Positions 45,054-56,987 of a stretch of DNA of 64,000 nt are shown piece by piece. This DNA is from Symbiotaphrina buchneri (lineage: Eukaryota > Ascomycota > Symbiotaphrinales > Symbiotaphrinaceae). Numbering within the stretch: position 1 is the first letter of the stretch; every line of letters starts with the position of its first letter. Location: contig BCIG01000010.1 of assembly GCA_001599915.1 (NCBI GenBank), forward strand, positions 310,001 through 374,000. The letters run 5' to 3'. The notes under the pieces are model-generated. The model was given only the letters and a program-made list of their open reading frames with translations. It made no database searches and was not told the origin of the DNA. The position numbers and the translations under genes were made by a program.

Positions 45054-47392
45054 ATGGCTGATCTGAACTCCTGGGAAGATGATCCTGCTGCGCAGGATGA
45101 TGATCTGTCTCGCCAGGCGCAACAGAGTCTCAATTTGAACCAAGGGCCACCCCGCTCCTTCCAACCGGGTGCCAACTCGTTTCAACCGGGCGCACAATCT
45201 TTTACCCCTGGTCAACAATATCCGCAGTATGGTGGGTACAACCAGCAATACGGCCAATACCAGCAAGGGGGATACGGTGGATATCCTCAATACGGTCAAC
45301 AACAAGCTTATGCTCAGTATGGCCAAGGATACGGTCAAGGAGGTTATGGACAGGCAGGCTACGGTAATGCCTATGGTCAGCAATATGGGGGTTACAATCA
45401 GGAACAGGCCTCGCAGCCCCAGGCGCAATCACAAGCACAGCAACAACAACCACGGCAGACCCCTATAATCGCGAAGCGTCCAACTCCGTCGGATGCGCAG
45501 AAAGCGAAGGATGAGGCCGTAGCAGCCGCGAAGCCCTCTACCACTAGTGCGCCTCCAAAAGCCAAGGTGTTATCCATCGGCGGTGATACCTCCACAACAC
45601 CCAAGGCTAAAGTCCTTTCAATCGGTTCAACCGGCGCTGAAAAGCCGGCAGATAAAGCCCAAAAGCCGGCAGCTCCTGCGTCGTCCAAAAAGGAAGCAGA
45701 GCAAGGTGCGAAGGCTACAGCGGCTAAGGCCATCGAGAAGACAGGCGAAAAAGTCCCTTCAAGCGGGAAGACATCGCCTACGCCGCCATCTCCATCAGGA
45801 CGTTCTAGCCCAACCGCTCCCACTCTGAAATCCGGTGAAGTCAAGGCAGCTGCCCGGGCCGCCGATGCAGTTGCTCAAGAACAGGCAGCTGATGTTGACG
45901 AAGAGACGTTGGAGCAGATCTATGGCAAGGAACACGTCAATCTCATCTTCATCGGGCACGTTGATGCTGGAAAATCCACTTTGGGCGGAAGCATTCTATA
46001 TGCCACCGGTATGGTTGATGAGCGAACAATGGACAAATACAAGAGAGAAGCAAAGGATGCAGGTCGAGAGACCTGGTATCTCTCTTGGGCGCTAGATCTC
46101 ACAAAGGAGGAACGTTCCAAGGGCAAGACAGTGGAAGTTGGTAGAGGGTTTTTTGAGACGGAAAAGCGAAGATATTCTATTCTGGACGCGCCAGGCCACA
46201 AGACATATGTCCCAAGCATGATAGGAGGCGCTGCACAGGCTGATGTTGGTATCCTTGTCATCTCTGCTCGTAAGGGAGAGTATGAGACTGGGTTTGAAAA
46301 GGGTGGCCAGACGAGAGAACATGCTGTGCTGGCGAAGACGCAGGGTGTCAATAAGTTGATCATCGTGGTCAACAAGATGGATGATCCTACAGTGGAGTGG
46401 AGCAAGGAGCGTTATGAGGAATGCACGACAAAGCTGGCTTCTTTCCTGAGGTCGACTGGGTACAATCCCAAGACAGGTAAGGATTGTATGCAAGGTAACG
46501 AAAAAATTACTGACGAAGGCCCCAAGATGTCATGTTCATGCCGATTTCTGCCCAAACCGGTATGGGCATCAAAGATCGCATACCAAAAGACGTTTGCCCT
46601 TGGTACGATGGTCCGTCACTGCTTGAATATCTTGACAATATGCAAGCACTGGAGCGCAAGATCAAGGCTCCGTTTATGATGCCGGTTAGCGCGAAGTACA
46701 AGGTAAGCGCAATTTAAAGGAAGTTTTGGCGTGTATCTGCTAACAATCTGCAGGACATGGGTACGATCGTTGAAGGCAAAATTGAATCCGGCGTAATCAA
46801 GAAAGGGCTGGAGCTCATCCTCATGCCCAACCGTGATAAAGTCGAAGTTTCCGCTCTTTACGGCGAGACTGAAGATGAAATCCAAGGAGCTACTTGTGGA
46901 GATCAAGTTCGGATTCGTCTGCGTGGTGTTGAGGAAGAAGATATCATGCCTGGATTCGTGCTCTGCTCCCCTCGACGGCCGGTCCATTGTGTCCAAGCAT
47001 TTGAAGCACAGATTGTCCTTATCGAGCTGAAGAGTATTCTCACTGCTGGCTTCAATTGTGTTCTGCACGTCCATGCGGCTATCGAAGAAGTTACGTTTGC
47101 TGCGCTGCTTCACAAGCTTGAAAAGGGGACTGGCCGGAAGAGCAAGAAACCTCCGCCATACGCGGCCAAAGGACAAAGTATCATTGCTCGACTGGAAATT
47201 ATTGGAGGTGCGGGTAGCGTGTGCGTGGAGAGATTCGAGGACTATCCTCAGTTGGGTAGATTCACATTGAGAGATCAGGTAAGGTGTCTTCTTATGATAT
47301 TCCAGGTGCGCCACAGCTAACGATCTCGGTAGGGTATTACGATCGCCATCGGAAAGATCACGAAGCTCATCACTGATGGCACGCAAGCTTAA
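45054..47392 (+). CDS. sup35: Translation termination factor eRF3 (Sup35)
   Basis: Four exons, 45054-46476, 46527-46702, 46754-47278 and 47333-47392, give 727 residues. Residues about 25-130 form a Q/G/Y-rich prion-like domain with repeats such as QQYGGYNQQYGQYQQGGYGG. A K/A/S/P-rich middle region (about 130-285) repeats KAKVLSIG twice. Then comes the EF-1-alpha-like GTPase: GHVDAGKST (about 301-309), RGFFETEKRRYSILDAPGHK, VVNKMDDPTVEW, followed by two beta-barrel domains with the eRF1-binding C-terminus ending GKITKLITDGTQA. With eRF1 it releases the finished protein at stop codons. The domain order is standard; the N-terminal region is richer in Gly and Tyr than in budding yeast. It is convergent with bfr2. 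Confidence 0.97.
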
Positions 47393-47655
47393 ATCGCTAT
47401 GGTAGGCAAGCGGATCTGCTTTCAGTTGAACTGACAGCAGCCGCAATTTGACGGCTAGCAAATCGGCGAAGGAATTATCCTGGTCATATAGGGGGGTGAT
47501 TATCATAACGGCATAGACATTAAAGTCGCATTCTTCCAAGGAAATTACACTTCAAAAGCTATCATGACATTACACTGGTGTACGCTGCATTGATGGAGAT
47601 AAGCTCGTCCTTGCCAGTAGCAAGCTCCTTCTTTTCTTATCTATGTCCAAATGAT

Positions 47656-49385
47656 CTAGCCCCTGAACAATCGCAGCCCTTCTTCTACCCTCATATCCTC
47701 GTCCTCTTCCACATCGCTCTCCGGCTCTTCTTCCAACCTCATCTTCTTGCCCAATAAGCTCCCAAACAACTCATCAACCTGCCTCTCACCCCATGTCCCT
47801 CTCTGCTCAGGCGCCATGAAATTCTGCAATTTCTCGTGCACGGTATATCGCATTTTCCTCCCCTTACTAGCCCGCGTGTCCACCGTACGCTTCACTTTCG
47901 CTGCGCGCATCCCCGACCGGAAATCCTCCCCTGACGTCGCCATCGCGGCGTCCAGATTAGGAGCAGCGGAGTTGCTGGACATGCGCTGCTCGACCAATTC
48001 GCGCAGGAGCAGTTGGTAGAAGTCCGCGTCGTCGTAGATCTCCGCAGCTTCCGTCACCCCCTTGGATGCTTGCACGGGCGCACAAGAGCGCGGCGTGCGC
48101 GTGCGTTTTAGGAGGCGGTCGAACGAGCCTGTAGTGGAGAGATGGCCAGCCAGCACTGATGTCAGTGGCTGTTGGGCTGGTGCTTGGCTCAATCTCCCGC
48201 GCGTGACGGCGGGGGCGGACACGCCTCGCACCTTGGCGGACCACTTGTCTAAGGTAGTGTTGCGGATGGGAACGAATAGGGCCTCGGTATCTTGCATTCT
48301 CGACCATAGGTCGGTAGAAGATGTAAACCTGGTGGGAGACGGGAGTCGTTTGCGCTTTGTGCCTGCGCCTGTTGGTTTCGTGGAGATAGAGAGGTCATGA
48401 CGAAGGTTGTCCAGCTGATGCCAGAGCCGAAGGGCAGCAGTTTCGGCGGCTTCAACAGCGTCCTTGGATTCAGACTGGTCTTCCGGTGATGTTGTAGTCA
48501 GCGAGTTTGTGGAGACGAGGGCCTTTTGCAGACGTATGCGGGTATTGAGGAGGGTATCAAAGGTAGTCCGTTGCTCTTTGACGGCGCGCCCTTTGGATGC
48601 ATCGGCAGCAGCGGCTTGTGATATGTTGGAGACTATAGACTTTTGTTCCTCAGCCATCAGACGTCGAAGTTCTGCGCGGTTATTGTCCTCTGCCGGCTCG
48701 TCATCGCTGCTCTCTTCATCTGAGAGACGTTCTCCATCCTGAATGTCGCTCCCGTCTGATTCATCATCATCCTCCTCTTCCGATCCAGACTCCACATCAT
48801 CTTCACTCTGTTCCGAAGAGCCTTCATGGTCAATATGACCATTTGTAGTCCCATTTGATTTTTTAGACTGTGTTCTGGTCAATTCTTCCGAGCCATCATC
48901 AGAAGCGCTCTGTCCGTTCGACTCGTCCTCCTCGTCCTCCTCGTCCTCCTCTTCGCCATCAAGCAAAGCTTCTGCATCTTCATCCTCCTCATCCTCTTGT
49001 TCATCTGCAGACTCATCCTCGTCACTCTCATCGCTCGCTCGACGAGCAAATGGATCATCATCGCTATCCTCAGCTAGCAAATCATCCCGACTTATGCGCG
49101 TCCCTTTGTACTGCGGCCCTAGCGCAATCTCGTCCTTCTTTCGCAATTTGGACTGACCCACTTCCTCATAGTGTTCTCTGGCTGCTTCATTGTTGTCACC
49201 AGCCTCGGACCCGGAGCTTTCATCTTCTCTGTTGCGACCAAGACCATGATCTTCGGGGTCAATGTCTGCAGCGGCAAGTCCGTCAGTGAGGAGCCTGAAT
49301 CGCGTTTTCTGAAGCGGCACATACCTATGGGCGCCGGGTTTTCCAGCTCTGCAATCTGCTCCGCGAGCGACTTGGGTTTCTTCAT
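47656..49385 (-). CDS. bfr2: Bfr2 (AATF/Che-1 family) ribosome biogenesis protein
   Basis: Two exons, 49385-49325 and 49265-47656, joined by a 59-nt intron, give 556 residues. The start KKPKSLAEQIAELENPAP is the family hallmark, followed by DIDPEDHG. A very acidic middle (many D/E/S runs) and a conserved AATF block follow (SKGRAVKEQRTTFDTLLNTRIRLQKAL, LRLWHQLDNLR). The TRAUB C-terminus has DADFYQLLLRELVEQR, TVDTRASKGRKMRYTVHEKLQNFM and ELFGSLLGKK. Bfr2 works in the nucleolus in the small-subunit processome during early 18S rRNA cleavage. The gene is divergent from ind1, only 183 bp away. Confidence 0.93.
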
Positions 49386-49568
49386 TTTTGCAGCGGAGGG
49401 CGCAGTGTCGGTATTACCACTGCATGTGCAAACTCACAGAACTTTTTTTGGAGGTGAATTTCTGGGACGCGACGCTAACGGCTCGGCATGCATGACTAGC
49501 GCCGTCTTTAATTCCGAGCCGCAATATCAAAGCTCCGTCACCGCTGGAGAACAAAACCCTCAGCAATA
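49386..49568. promoter_or_regulatory. 183-bp shared promoter of bfr2 and ind1
   Basis: Start codons of the two genes lie back to back. There is no room for separate promoters, so a bidirectional promoter is likely. No named site is recognised. Confidence 0.55.
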
Positions 49569-50668
49569 ATGTCACGGAGGCTCTTCTCAACTTGCAGAGC
49601 CTGGCGGAGTCATGAAAACCCTCTGGTACTGTGTGACTATCTCTGCATTGGCCTCAGCTCACGAATGTAGGGTCTGCCGCGCTCTGGCGCACCTCCCCAG
49701 ATGCCTCGCATGCAGCGGGGCCTTCCCCAAAAGCGCAAAATCAGGGACGTGAAGCATGTAATAGCAGTATCATCAGCGAAAGGTGGTGTGGGGAAGTCTA
49801 CGATATCTGGTAGGGTCTGGCCATGGTCAGGATATTGGACTCAAGCTCAGTTCTATTCGTAGCCAACCTCGCCCTCGCCTTTGCTCGCCTTGGCCATCGC
49901 GCCGGCATCCTCGACACAGACATTTTTGGGCCTTCCATCCCTACCCTATTTGACCTCTCCGGGGAGCCCAGGCTTTCAGCAAGTAAAGACTTTTGCCCAA
50001 AAGAGAGCTGGGTCACTGCTCATGCTTGCCAGATAATCAACTGATTCCGCTCTCGAACTATGGCGTCAAGACCATGTCCATGGGCTACCTTGTCGGCGAG
50101 GAAGCGCCGATTGTGTGGCGGGGTTTGATGGTCATGAAGGCGCTACAGCAGTTGCTACACGAAGTTGAGTGGGGCGGCTTGGATGTGCTCGTGTTGGATC
50201 TACCACCAGGCACCGGCGACACTCAGTTGACCATCACACAACAGGTGGAATTAGATGGTATGCAACGCATCCTTGAGTATACCGGACTCATCGAATGATA
50301 GACCGCTAATGCCGTCGATGATAGGAGCTATGATCGTCTCCACTCCACAGCATCTTGCACTTTCCGATGCCCTGCGCGGCATCGCCATGTTTCGCAAGAC
50401 AAACACTCCCATCCTCGGTATGATCCAGAACATGTCAATGTTCATATGCCCACACTGCAACCAAGCTACCGACATATTCGGAGCAGAGGGTGTGCACAAG
50501 CAATGCGAGGCGAATGGCATAGACTTCTTATGCGACATACCGCTGCATAAGCGAATTTGCGATGATGCCGACAAGGGTATGCCTACAGTAGTAGCGGAGC
50601 CGGACAGTGACCGCGCGAAGGTTTTCATTACCTTGGCCCAAAATCTGAAAGCTAAGTTGGGTATATAA
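49569..50668 (+). CDS. ind1: Mitochondrial Fe-S scaffold Ind1 (NUBPL family)
   Basis: Five exons, 49569-49625, 49671-49809, 49863-49982, 50033-50257 and 50328-50668, give 293 residues. The protein begins with a mitochondrial-type presequence ([19 protein letters not shown], basic, no acidic residue before E16). A deviant Walker A of Mrp/NBP35 proteins follows ([11 protein letters not shown], about 53-63), then [54 protein letters not shown] and the cluster-binding pair C221-P-H-C224. Ind1 delivers iron-sulfur clusters to respiratory complex I. The presequence and lack of the four N-terminal cysteines of Nbp35 separate it from the cytosolic scaffolds. A complex-I factor fits a filamentous fungus. 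Confidence 0.94.
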
Positions 50669-50740
50669 AAGAATAGTCGCATAGGCGGAGAATGCGAACG
50701 CGCGCTCTGAGATTTTGGGATGGACAGTTCGACATCCAGT

Positions 50741-52654
50741 TCAATCTTCTGCAGTTTCGGACCACTGAGAGAATGATGGTGGTGCAGGTAAGCTATCGTT
50801 GACCATGCTATCTGGCAACAACTGGCTCATCGTCCACTCCTTTATCTGGGAGGAACGGATGTTCTCAAAGGATATCTGATCAGGTGCATCATCCTGAAGC
50901 GGGCTTCCCTGGAATGCGGCCCTCGTGGCATTGCGCCTATAGTCTTCAGAAGGAGACTGCATTGGTTGAGTCGACCTGGACAGGCGTCTCCTATGAGGTG
51001 TCTTCTTTGGAGGTGAAGACTGGGTAAGGTCTACGGTCGTTGCTTGGGACATAGTAGGCTCTCCATGTGGAAGCTTAGGTGGACTGCGAGCTCCATTTGT
51101 CCGTCTTCGCGATGGCTGGATGCTGTTGGGTTCCGCTTCATCCGTCGGGTTGTTCGTTCTAGGCTGCGTGAATTGCAGGATGCTTGCTGTCAGTTGCGCG
51201 CTTATCTCCTGGCTCTCCGATGGAGGATCCCCATCAATTGATTGATAATATGTCTCTTGCTGAGAACCGGTCTCCAGTGATACTCCATCTGTGCCCCTGT
51301 CGTACGCCAAAGCGCTCCATGTAGGCGGAAGACCAGTTTCTTCGAGCTCCTTGTCCATGCTTTTGTGCGTATGGACTAACGTTGAGCTCGGTAGGGACGA
51401 CGGGGGAGTGACATCTTCTTGCTGTATCGAGCTCGGGGATTGCTCGGTCTTTGGTGACATGTTTAGACTGCTGTAAGCTGCCTGCGTTTCCTCGCTGATG
51501 CCAAACTCGTCTTCCCCGCCATCCTCTGCATATACAGAAGAGAATGATTCTTTCTGTAATCGCAAGTCCTCCTCAGATAAGCCGAAACTTTTGATGATAT
51601 CCTGGGTTTCCGCACCATAATCATATGGAGCTCCGTCATCCTCTTCCGCCTCCTCCTCATCTTCAGAATCAGGGATCTCTGACTTAATCGTCCTTTGTGT
51701 GGACAATGCTACGGGATTAGACTCGAGGGGCAGCCCGCCGGGGGTGCTTCGCATATGCGCAGTCCTAGGATCCTCAGCCTCCAATGATCTCGGTTCATCG
51801 GGCAACGACTCTGAAAATAGTCGACCATCTTCTCTCGGCATCCCGAGTGAATCTGCATCTCCTGAGAGACTGCTGTCTTCCCTCTCCCAATACACACTAG
51901 TTTGGACTTCGAGTTTCGGACGGGAAGATGACTTCCCATTATTGTCCAACACTCTAGTACGTCGGTTGACGCGGCTGCTCGTTACCTCCTGAAGTGGGGT
52001 CCGGGATACCATCCTGCATGTGTACTGGACCTCTGAAAATGGCGAATCAGGGGGCGATTGAGACGAGGGTATCTCCTTCAGCAGTCGGGAGCTTGTGGGC
52101 GTTCTTGGTTCGGGTTTGATGCGGGTTTCCCGTTCTTCGACTCTGCCATTCCTCCTGCCCTTGGTCCCACGGCCAGCGGTTGCTGTCTTTGTTTTTCTGC
52201 CCTTCTCCCGAGGCCTGCCATTCGCGGCCTCAATGGTCACTGGTCGCTCGCTTCTCCTGAGTCCAGCTGATGTCACTGAACTATTTTCGTTCACTTCTTC
52301 TGATCTCCCTCGTATGTAGCGGTCGTCGTCATCGTCGTCCTCCGCCAAGTGCGGCGCTCTATACAGAAAATCAATCTGCGTCAGGGTACTGTCATCATCT
52401 GCTGCTAACGATTTTCGCTTCTTCTGCCGAGGACGAACTGGAGGTTCGTTCTCCTGCTCAAAATCCAGCTCAAGATCTTCGTCAGGTATTGTAGGCCGTA
52501 GTACAAAGTCGATCTGTGTAAGTGTCTGTTGGCTCTTGCTCAAGCTAGAACGAGATCTCAAGCTGCTCCGCCGGCGACGACTGGCTGACCGACGACTTGA
52601 AGTGGTTTCCGGCGTCCCTGCAGTTTCTTCTTCGACCCGCGTACGTTTTGCCAT
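50741..52654 (-). CDS. Unknown disordered nuclear-type protein with duplicated TLTQIDF motif
   Basis: A single exon of 637 codons, starting at MAKRTRVEEE; the open frame extends a little further upstream but only to a TTG. I recognise no domain. The protein is rich in S, E, D, R and P and predicted disordered. The basic N-terminus (RRSASRRRRSSLRSR) suggests nuclear import. Two copies of TLTQIDF lie at about 44-50 and 90-96, each followed by a V/L-L/Y-R-x-P pattern. The C-terminal 60 residues (FQGSPLQDDAPDQISFENIRSSQIKEWTMSQLLPDS) look conserved and could bind a partner. It is divergent from rad4 with 253 bp between the starts. Confidence 0.8.
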   Translation of the reverse strand: MAKRTRVEEETAGTPETTSSRRSASRRRRSSLRSRSSLSKSQQTLTQIDFVLRPTIPDEDLELDFEQENEPPVRPRQKKRKSLAADDDSTLTQIDFLYRAPHLAEDDDDDDRYIRGRSEEVNENSSVTSAGLRRSERPVTIEAANGRPREKGRKTKTATAGRGTKGRRNGRVEERETRIKPEPRTPTSSRLLKEIPSSQSPPDSPFSEVQYTCRMVSRTPLQEVTSSRVNRRTRVLDNNGKSSSRPKLEVQTSVYWEREDSSLSGDADSLGMPREDGRLFSESLPDEPRSLEAEDPRTAHMRSTPGGLPLESNPVALSTQRTIKSEIPDSEDEEEAEEDDGAPYDYGAETQDIIKSFGLSEEDLRLQKESFSSVYAEDGGEDEFGISEETQAAYSSLNMSPKTEQSPSSIQQEDVTPPSSLPSSTLVHTHKSMDKELEETGLPPTWSALAYDRGTDGVSLETGSQQETYYQSIDGDPPSESQEISAQLTASILQFTQPRTNNPTDEAEPNSIQPSRRRTNGARSPPKLPHGEPTMSQATTVDLTQSSPPKKTPHRRRLSRSTQPMQSPSEDYRRNATRAAFQGSPLQDDAPDQISFENIRSSQIKEWTMSQLLPDSMVNDSLPAPPSFSQWSETAED

Positions 52655-52907
52655 GACCCAATACGAAATAAAAGGCCGTTCCAAAATCAGGAGCAAGGCA
52701 AAGCTCGGGGATGGACGATATCAGGTGAATCGTTTGCCCAGGAAGGCGTCGTTAACTTGAGGTAAGTTTATAAAGGTGTGGACGCGCCGGCGCGCACCGG
52801 AAACTCGCGTGCGCGAAACGAAAGCACCTGACTTCGACTGGGCCCCGCTTGTCACTGATGTCATTTCACCACCAGCTCGTCGCAAACAGCGTCGACGAGG
52901 TAAATGT
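52655..52907. promoter_or_regulatory. 253-bp shared promoter of the TLTQIDF gene and rad4
   Basis: Two divergent starts share this stretch. It contains GCGCGCC-rich sequence near 52790 but no site I can name. Confidence 0.5.
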
Positions 52908-55900
52908 ATGCCGCCCAGAAGCCGAGGAAGAGGCGGCTTTCGACGGGGCTCTCGAGGAGGATGGGCCTCACGGATCCCTGCTGGATCTTCAGGAGACGCC
53001 CGCTCAGCGGGGCGAGAGGAAGTCTTCGATGTTATCAGCTTGGATGGGGATAGCGACAGCTCCGCTGTGGTCATGACACGAAATAGACCAAGCGCAAGGG
53101 CGTCAGGAAGCCAGCCCGGAAGCCGCAGCAGAGTGAGCAGGAGAGCAAGAGGTGGAGTGGGTGCAAGCGCTGGCAATTTGGCCAACATATACTCGGAACT
53201 AGTTTCAGAAGCCGCATCGTCGCTAGTGAACGATGAGGGTAGACCTCTGAAACGCAGGCGAACTGCCCGGCGAGGAGGCATTATAGGAGATGCTGGTGAA
53301 CATAATGAAGGCAATGATACGGGAAGAGACACAGACCACAGCGTCATTACCATAGGGTCTACGGCGGAATCAATCTCCTCCGAACATGGGCCACAGAACC
53401 TCCAGACAGTCTATGCCGAGTCCGAAGACACTGGAGAAAGCGACCAGGACTGGGAGGAGGTGGAGCTCGCTCCACCGGGACAGTTTGAGACCCAGGCTAC
53501 GGAAGGACAGGACGACGAAGAAGAGAACCTAAACATTGTGTTAGACTCGGGGCCAGAGGCTAGGCGCAGTAACATACAAAGAAGGAAACCTGTTACTGCA
53601 ACGGAAAAGAAACTGAAATCGGAGGTCCACAAGATGCACATCTTGTGCCTGCTTGTGCACAATCATATCCGCAATGCCTGGTGTAACGATGACAGTGTAC
53701 AGGTGTGCTCACCTATGCTCTTTGAATATAATGCACCGGCTTCTAACCTACCTTTAGGCCTCATTAAGACCCTTACTCACCAATCGTACAGCCTCATATT
53801 TGAACCCCAGTGAAGATAAATCGCAATTCCAGCAGTCTCGTTCCTTCGTAGATGGTCTAGAACAGGCAAATGAAGTCTGGAAGACAAAATTCAAGGTCAC
53901 TGCCAGAGGGATGAGGAGCGCATCATGGGCAGAGAATCCCGAAGCTCTAGTGGCCGTAAGTGTGATAATCGACATTTCGATTGCAGCTGGACACCGTAGA
54001 GATCTGTCAAGGCTGACTTGCGTCTCCTTCTAGTTCAAACTCCCAGAGGACGCAGATCCACCAATGGAGAAAAAGGAGTTCAGGACCCTAGCACGCAAGC
54101 TTCATGGATCTCGGGATGTCGGTGCGCAGCTCTACTGCGCATTGTTGCGCTCCGTCGGGGTAGAGGCTCGTTTGGTCTGCTCTTTACAAGTACTCCCCTT
54201 TGCAGGAGGTGCCAAAGGATCTACTCCACATAAACCGAAGCCGGCATATGCTTTTACAGACTACACTTTCAGTCGGGATACCACAAGCGAAGAAGATGAA
54301 GGAGTGGAGATCAAAGGCGGCCAGGTCAATTTTGGACCTTCTTCGATATCTGCTCCGTCACCTCCTAAACCGTTGGTTCCGAAAAGAGCTCGCAGGCTGG
54401 GTCTGCCTGCCTTCGCGGAGAGCAGTATTGACAGTGGTACACCTCCACCGCCTAGAAGTAAGTGGACAATCTCATAAAGTCTGGCTGTATGAGTGTGGGC
54501 CTGACCAGTTAGCGCCTCCCCGAAAATCCATCAAGCAATCTCCCTACCCGATCTATTGGGTTGAAGCATTCAATGCTGCCATCCAGAAGTGGATTCCTGT
54601 GGATCCCTTAGTAACACAGTCTGTTGCTAAGCCTTCCAGATTCGAGCCCCCTATGAGTGATAACGAAAACAGCATGAGTTATGTTGTCGCTTTTGAGGAA
54701 GACGGCGAGGTTAGAGACGTTACTAAGAGGTATGCAAAAGCATATAACGCGAAGACAAGAAAGATGAGGGTGGAAAGTACCAAGGACGGCGAGAAGTGGT
54801 GGAGAAGAAGCTTGAGGGTCTTCCATAGGGGTTACACGCTGGTGAGTGGCATCCTAGAGAAGCCACATCCACGGGCTCTAAATTTATGATGCATTCAGGA
54901 TCGTGACCAGGTGGAAGACGCAGAGCTCGCTGCTAAAGAAGCCCGCGAACCAATGCCCAGAAATATACAAGACTTCAAAGATCATCCCTACTACGCCTTG
55001 GAGAGGCATCTAAGACACAACGAGGTGCTCTACCCGAAGACAGAGACAGGTATGGTTGCAATAAAAGATGGCTCAGAACCTGTATATCGCCGCAAGGATG
55101 TACATATTGTACGGAGTGCGGATCGATGGTATAGATTAGGGCGAGAGATCAAGGTTAGTGACTCCCCTGGATTTGTGAGGTATTTGTAGTAACGATGATT
55201 TGGTTCAAGCCTGGCGAGCAACCTCTGAAGCATGCTAAGGCCCGTCGCGAGAGAAAGCTTGATCTTGATGACGACGATGCTTCTGGGCGAGAAAACCCAG
55301 AAACTGGATTATATGCCACCTTCCAGACCACCATATATCGACCACCTCCCATAGTTTCTGGACGTGTGCCGAAGAATGAATACGGGAATCTTGACGTCTA
55401 CGTACCGACTATGGTCCCTAGAGGTGGTGTGCATATACCACGTATGTCTTCATCATACCCTCTCAGGACGTTCTGTTGACCGGTTCTTCCAGATCCACAA
55501 GCTGCCCGTGCTGCCCGTCTCCTGGGTATTGACTATGCAGATGCAGTGACTGGGTTCGAGTTCCGAGGCCGTCGTGGCACTGCTGTCGTCCGTGGTGCGG
55601 TCGTTGCAATAGAGTTCAAGGATGCTGTCGAAGCTACCATCCAAGGGTTTGAAGACCAACAAGCGGAGGCGGAAGCAGCACAGAGAACTCGAGAAGCTCT
55701 CCGCACATGGAGGAGATTCCTGGCCGGCCTCAAGGTCCGGGAAAGAATCGAAGGCTACGACATTGAAGGCGAAGTACGTGGGGTTGAGCGGGACGTGATG
55801 GACGAGGATGAAGATTATTCTGAAGAGGAAGCCGCAGGTGGATTTCTTCCAGAAAGAGACCAGCAACAGGTCGCCGAGCCCACAGCCTCCTCGAGGACCT

Positions 55901-56532
55901 TCCAGATTTATCCCGGAGAGTACGGTGGCGGGTTTGTTGGACGGGATGAAAGTGAGCCATATGAGTCGGATACATATGGCGGCGGTTTTGTCGAAGCGCA
56001 GCCCGAGACGACCTATACAGAGGGTACGAGCCTTGGAGGCGGCTTTCTGTCGGAAGGCAATCCTGACTCTGCTGCTGGGGCATTTCCTGATGGTGGTGGA
56101 TTTCTGCCTGAAGAAGACGACGGCGGCCTCACAGATCCGCAATCCACGGAGGGATCAAAGCCCGATGCCAGCCCGGCTATGTCAGCAAACTCATCTCTCC
56201 TCAAGCCAAATGATCCACATCCACTACAGTCTCCAGCCCGTCGGGAGAGTCCTCCAACGGTTTCACCTCCGGTCACTTCTACCGGCATCCAGCCACCGTC
56301 GAGCCTCCATCACGAGACCCTTTCAGGAGCACCGCAAGCGCCATCTTCGCCCAGCGTACCTCTGAAGGAACTTAGTCCCCCATCATCTGGGCCCGGCGCT
56401 GATCCGGCCGGCGGCGCAGAGGCACGGGATGAGCGAGTCATTGACGAAGACAGCGAGCTGGAGCAGGGATCGCTGCTCTCACATGACCCCGAGGACGACG
56501 ATGCGGAGCCAGAGTGGTTGCTTAGCGACTAG
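52908..56532 (+). CDS. rad4: DNA damage recognition protein Rad4 (XPC homologue)
   Basis: Seven exons, 52908-53702, 53758-53955, 54034-54457, 54513-54841, 54899-55153, 55210-55441 and 55493-56532, give 1090 residues. A basic, disordered N-terminus (MPPRSRGRGGF) precedes a transglutaminase-like domain (HKMHILCLLVHNHIRNAWCND, LHGSRDVGAQLYCALLRSVGVEARLVCSLQ, PYPIYWVEAFNAAIQKWIPVDPL). The BHD1-3 DNA-binding modules follow (DFKDHPYYALERHLRHNEV, GREIKPGEQPLK, GNLDVYVPTMVPRGG, AARLLGIDYADAVTGFEFRG). The acidic tail of about 240 residues carries five GGF(L/V) repeats (about 857-950). Rad4/XPC with Rad23 opens damaged DNA and starts nucleotide excision repair. All introns are GT-AG and junctions fall in conserved sequence. 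Confidence 0.95.
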
Positions 56533-56987
56533 CTGAACCGAGGCTGGGTCAATGTTGCTAAAGGGTTGGGCTGGGGTGTGATTATGGGATCTAAGGGACT
56601 TTCTAGGGGACTTCCGGGGCGCAAGGCCGGGGTTGCGGTTTATGGATGGTTATGAAATACTGACACCGTTTGTGTGCAGTGGCTGAAAGACGGGGTTCGG
56701 TTTACTTTCATAGTCATTGTGAAACAACTCAATATGGATTCGGGATATAGCCCGTTCTTTTCGCCCTGTGTAATGCTTGAGCTGAGTATTGATCAGAGAA
56801 GAGACCGAGCCAGATACTCAGCAATTGAGTCTGTATCAGCCGTACGAGCACGAGCGAGGAAGATGCTATTCCGTACTAACGGAAGTGGTTTGAACGCAAG
56901 GTATCCGATTTCCATCATGCAATTCCACCAGATGCACATCGTTTCCCCGAATGCAGTATGCTCCATGCACGTAACTCATGAGCCGCA
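56533..56987. other. Convergent 3' intergenic region
   Basis: About 455 bp between the ends of rad4 and the HECT gene. No gene is visible. Confidence 0.5.

Noticed and set aside
48860-49290. 139-codon plus-strand frame opposite bfr2
   Set aside because: A shadow of the acidic repeat coding on the minus strand.
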